Assembly: GCA_023700845.1 (NCBI GenBank)
Contig: JAMPYD010000066.1
Coordinates: 1 to 8,174, forward strand
Direction of reading: 5' to 3'
DNA length: 8,174 nt
From: Elusimicrobiota bacterium
Lineage (GTDB): Bacteria > Elusimicrobiota > Elusimicrobia > UBA1565 > UBA9628
The notes beneath the pieces were generated by a model. The model did not search any database, was not told where the DNA came from, and saw nothing but the letters and a program-made list of their open reading frames with translations. A program made the translations under genes and the position numbers. Shown here piece after piece: positions 6,150 to 8,174 of the stretch. Positions within the stretch are counted from its first letter, which is position 1. Every line of letters starts with the position of its first letter.

Positions 6150-6416
6150 TTATTTCCTCAGGTCCAGCTGCTTCAGGATGGTGTTGTAGCCCGTCAGGTC
6201 GCGCTTCTTCAGGTAGGCGAGAAGGCGACGGCGCTGGCCGACGAGCATCAGAAGTCCGCGCTGGGTGGCGTAGTCCTTCTTGGAGGCCTTGAGGTGGGAG
6301 GAGAGGTGCTTGATCCTCTCCGTGATGAGGGCGATCTGGACCGACGTGGAGCCGGAGTCCTTGTCTCCCTTGCCGTGCTTCTTGAATATCTCTATCTTGT
6401 TTTCTTTCGTTATCAT
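6150..6416 (-). CDS. rpsO: 30S ribosomal protein S15
   Basis: S15 is a primary 16S rRNA-binding protein that starts assembly of the small-subunit platform at a three-way junction of the central domain. The 88 residues are close to the usual family length and fully colinear with it. Residues 20-27 read DSGSTSVQ, the conserved DTGSxEVQ loop. Residues 37-49 cover the HLSSHLKASKKDY segment (family pattern HLxxHxxxxKKD), and 53-70 read RGLLMLVGQRRRLLAYLK, matching the family's rRNA-binding RRGLLxxVxxRRxLLxYLK signature. The C-terminus is LDLRK. The ATG at 6416 is the only Met that keeps the N-terminal helix. The gene heads an rpsO-pnp-accB unit; rpsO-pnp adjacency is widespread in bacteria. No Shine-Dalgarno precedes the ATG, and the promoter predicts transcription starting at or next to the start codon, so the mRNA may be leaderless. 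That would leave no room for the S15-binding 5' leader known in E. coli. Confidence 0.97.
   Translation of the reverse strand: MITKENKIEIFKKHGKGDKDSGSTSVQIALITERIKHLSSHLKASKKDYATQRGLLMLVGQRRRLLAYLKKRDLTGYNTILKQLDLRK
6155..6159 (-). promoter_or_regulatory. Ribosome binding site for pnp, inside the end of rpsO
   Basis: GAGGA on the minus strand lies within the last rpsO codons, 8 bases before the pnp ATG at 6146. Ribosomes finishing rpsO would pass over it, supporting coupled translation. Confidence 0.6.
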
Positions 6417-6422
6417 CCGTCT

Positions 6423-6451
6423 ATTCTATGAAACGCGGGCCCCACCGTCAA
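6423..6451 (-). promoter_or_regulatory. Strong sigma70-like promoter for rpsO-pnp-accB
   Basis: TTGACG at 6446-6451 (5 of 6 matches) and TAGAAT at 6423-6428 (5 of 6) are spaced by 17 bases on the minus strand. Only 6 bases (AGACGG) separate the -10 box from the rpsO ATG, so the expected transcription start falls on or within a base or two of the A of the start codon. The promoter fills most of the 42-base gap after the histidine kinase gene. Confidence 0.75.
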
Positions 6452-6458
6452 TCCCCCC

Positions 6459-7514
6459 TCAGCGGGAGCGGGACAAGGGGAGGCGGACGGTGAACGCGCT
6501 GCCCCCTTCCGGGACGTCGGAGAAGCCGATCGAGCCGCCGTGCAGCTCCGCGAGGCGCCGGGCGATGGCCAGGCCGAGGCCGAGCCCGCGCCCGCGCGGC
6601 CGGACGTCGTCGGCGGCGGGCGGGCGGCTGAGGTCGAACAGCTCGGGCCGCAGCGCCGCGGGGACGCCGGGGCCCGCGTCGACGACGGTCAGCACCGCCT
6701 CGTCGCCGCGTCGCTCGAAGCGCGCGCTCACCGCGGCGCCCTTCGGCGAGAATTTGATCGCGTTCGACAAGAGGATCCAGGCGACCTGGCGCCAGCGCGC
6801 CTTGTCGGCGGACGCGCGCAGCGACGGCGCGTCCACCTCGAGGGTCAGCTCCTTGGCCCGGGCCGCGTCCGCCAAGGACGCCGCGGCCTCGCGCACGGCC
6901 AGGCCGAGGTCGCAAGGCTTGACCTTGAGCGTCAGTCGTCCCGTGGCCGCGCTCGAGGCGTCGCGCAACTCGCCGATCAATCGCTTCAGGTCTCCGAGGT
7001 TGCGGCACACCACCTCGAGGGCCTTCTCGGTCTCCGCCGCCGTCAGCTCCCCGTCGCGCAGCAGCGCGGCCCAGCCGGCGGCGCTGCTCAAGGGCGTGCG
7101 CAGCTCGTGGGAGATCACGGAGAGGAACTCGTCCTTGGAGAGCAGGTGGCGGTACGGCTCGCTGACGTCGTTGGCGACGCCGAGCACGCCGGTGACCTTC
7201 CCTCCCCAGTCGAGCTGGGGCGCCCAGCGGACCTCGAACACGAGCCCCTGGAGCGCGACCGTCTGCGTGACCGTCTCCCCCCGCAGCGCGCGGCGGCACG
7301 CGTCGAGGATGGCCGGGTGGGACTCGTACAGCTCGAAGATGGACTTCCCGACGACCTCCCCGGGCTTGAGGCCGAGGGCGTCGAGGGCCCGGCCCTCGGA
7401 CAAAGTGAAGACCCCGTCGGGGTCGACGGCGAACAGCACGATCGGGGCGTTGCGCACGACCGCCATGAGCAGCTCGACCGGGTTGGACGCGGAGGTGGAG
7501 CTAGGCCAGGGCAT
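6459..7514 (-). CDS. Soluble PAS-domain sensor histidine kinase
   Basis: This is a two-component sensor kinase of 351 residues with no membrane segment, so it senses a cytoplasmic signal or works through partners. Residues 12-120 look like a PAS domain (APIVLFAVDPDGVF at 23-36, GKSIFELY at 56-63). The dimerisation/phosphoacceptor domain begins near 122, with the H-box SHELRTPLSS and phosphorylatable His136. The ATPase domain has the N-box LLSNAIKFSP (Asn251), the G1 box VVDAGPGVP (277-285), an F-box ELFDLSRP (291-298) and the G2 box GRGLGLGLAIARRLAELHGG (308-327). All catalytic motifs look intact. The start overlaps the end of cinA by 14 bases and is preceded by AAAGGAG at ideal spacing, so 7514 is well supported and coupled to cinA. 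No response regulator is adjacent, and no receiver domain is fused. Its signal and partner cannot be inferred from the window. Confidence 0.92.
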   Translation of the reverse strand: MPWPSSTSASNPVELLMAVVRNAPIVLFAVDPDGVFTLSEGRALDALGLKPGEVVGKSIFELYESHPAILDACRRALRGETVTQTVALQGLVFEVRWAPQLDWGGKVTGVLGVANDVSEPYRHLLSKDEFLSVISHELRTPLSSAAGWAALLRDGELTAAETEKALEVVCRNLGDLKRLIGELRDASSAATGRLTLKVKPCDLGLAVREAAASLADAARAKELTLEVDAPSLRASADKARWRQVAWILLSNAIKFSPKGAAVSARFERRGDEAVLTVVDAGPGVPAALRPELFDLSRPPAADDVRPRGRGLGLGLAIARRLAELHGGSIGFSDVPEGGSAFTVRLPLSRSR

Positions 7515-8174
7515 CGAGCGTCTCCTTTAGAAGAGCCAGCGCGCCGCCCGCGGCGCGCGCGCGCACGGCGTCGCGCGGGCCCAGGATGTCGAGGCGCTTG
7601 GCGCGTTCGAGCGCGCCGGGCCCGGATACGGCGATATGGACCCGGCCGACGGGCTTGTCCTTGGTGCCGCCGTCCGGGCCGGCGACGCCGGTGATCGAGA
7701 CGCCGATGTCCGCGCCCACGGCCTTGCGCGCGCCGGCCGCCATCGCCTTCGCGCATTCCTCCGACACCGCGCCGCGCTTCCCGATGAGCGCGGCGCTCAC
7801 GCCGAGAAGCTTCGTCTTCACCGCGTTATCGTAGGCGATCACGCCGCCGCGGAACCAAGCCGAGGACCCGGGCACCGAGGTCAGGCGCCCACCCAGCAGG
7901 CCGCCGGTGCAGGACTCGGCGACCGCGACGCTCAGGCGCGCGCGCTTCAGGCGCGCTCCGAGCACCGACTCGAGCGTGTCGTCGCCCTCGCCGTAAGCCC
8001 AGCGCCCGGCCGCGGCCAGGGTCGCGGCCTTGAGGGCGGCCAGCTCCGTCTCGGCCGCGGCCTTGCGCGCCGCGCGGGCCGTCGCGTGGAAGGACACCTC
8101 GCCGCCCGAGGCGAGGATGGTGAACGACGCGCCGGGAAAGCGGGCGCGGACCGGGTCGAGCGCCTCGGCGGCGA
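7501..8174 (-). CDS. cinA: CinA/PncC protein, C-terminal part (cut by window edge)
   Basis: The frame is open to the right edge, giving 223 C-terminal residues. Residues 12-59 of this fragment (RFPGASFTILASGGEVSFHA onward) resemble the middle domain of full-length CinA, which joins the N-terminal molybdopterin-binding-like domain to the C-terminal enzyme, so this is probably a full-length CinA and not a stand-alone PncC. The PncC domain follows YGEGDDTLESVLG (60-72). It has AVAESCTGGLLGGRLTSVPG (83-102), containing the conserved Ser-Cys-Thr-Gly-Gly active-site region, GGVIAYDNAVKTKLLGV (109-125), GAVSEECAKAM (134-144) and ITGVAGPDGGTKDKPVGRVH (160-179). The family deamidates nicotinamide mononucleotide for NAD salvage; full-length members can also cleave ADP-ribose, and the name comes from competence-induced expression. 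A GTG at 8097 lies mid-domain and is not the true start. The stop overlaps the downstream kinase gene. Confidence 0.92.
   Translation of the reverse strand, partial: AAEALDPVRARFPGASFTILASGGEVSFHATARAARKAAAETELAALKAATLAAAGRWAYGEGDDTLESVLGARLKRARLSVAVAESCTGGLLGGRLTSVPGSSAWFRGGVIAYDNAVKTKLLGVSAALIGKRGAVSEECAKAMAAGARKAVGADIGVSITGVAGPDGGTKDKPVGRVHIAVSGPGALERAKRLDILGPRDAVRARAAGGALALLKETLDALA
7522..7528 (-). promoter_or_regulatory. Strong ribosome binding site for the histidine kinase, inside cinA
   Basis: AAAGGAG on the minus strand sits inside the last cinA codons, 7 bases before the kinase ATG at 7514. It fixes the start and implies that the kinase is made from the cinA transcript. Confidence 0.85.

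Noticed and set aside
4164..6431. Long plus-strand open frame (755 codons) opposite pnp and rpsO
   Set aside because: It mirrors two certain genes, its translation is low-complexity and rich in Asp, Glu, Gly, Leu and Val, and it shows no recognisable domain. In GC-rich DNA the antisense frame often stays open.
6540..7694. Plus-strand open frames opposite the histidine kinase and cinA
   Set aside because: Both minus-strand genes show intact catalytic motifs; the plus-strand translations show none and are Arg-rich.
1..8174. CRISPR array, tRNA or rRNA gene, insertion sequence, phage or defence system
   Set aside because: I read both strands and saw no spaced direct repeats, transposase or integrase motifs, tRNA-like cloverleaf or rRNA segments. 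Genes cover nearly all of the window and none resembles a defence family.

Overview
This window is a compact, GC-rich stretch of bacterial chromosome with every gene on the minus strand. It holds housekeeping genes and no mobile element, CRISPR array, tRNA or rRNA that I can recognise. High GC, short intergenic gaps and sigma70-like promoters point to a free-living or environmental bacterium. The export signal on the gene after ftsK fits, but does not prove, a Gram-negative envelope. I cannot fix the phylum from sequence alone; a GC-rich member of a less-cultured phylum such as Elusimicrobiota is a guess.

Read in transcription order, from the right edge leftwards, the layout is as follows. 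(1) The C-terminal part of a CinA/PncC protein (7501-8174, cut by the edge) overlaps by 14 bases a PAS-type soluble sensor histidine kinase (6459-7514). (2) A promoter in the 42-base gap drives rpsO (S15), then pnp (PNPase) 3 bases later, then accB (biotin carboxyl carrier protein) after 22 bases. A weak hairpin ends this unit. (3) A 1-Cys (Prx6-type) peroxiredoxin has its own promoter and strong ribosome binding site. (4) A 110-base gap rich in dyad symmetry, including a perfect 22-base palindrome, precedes a promoter for ftsK. A small exported protein, cut by the left edge, follows ftsK closely and may be LolA-like.

The genes cover ribosome assembly and RNA decay (S15/PNPase), the first step of fatty acid synthesis (BCCP), peroxide defence (peroxiredoxin), chromosome segregation at division (FtsK), nucleotide salvage or competence (CinA) and signalling (the kinase). 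The rpsO-pnp pair is a widely conserved arrangement, and ftsK followed by an exported-protein gene resembles ftsK-lolA of proteobacteria.

I found no new multi-gene system. The points most worth a second look are regulatory: the predicted leaderless rpsO transcript, the dyad cluster upstream of ftsK, the near-zero rpsO-pnp gap, and the kinase translationally coupled to cinA without a neighbouring response regulator.
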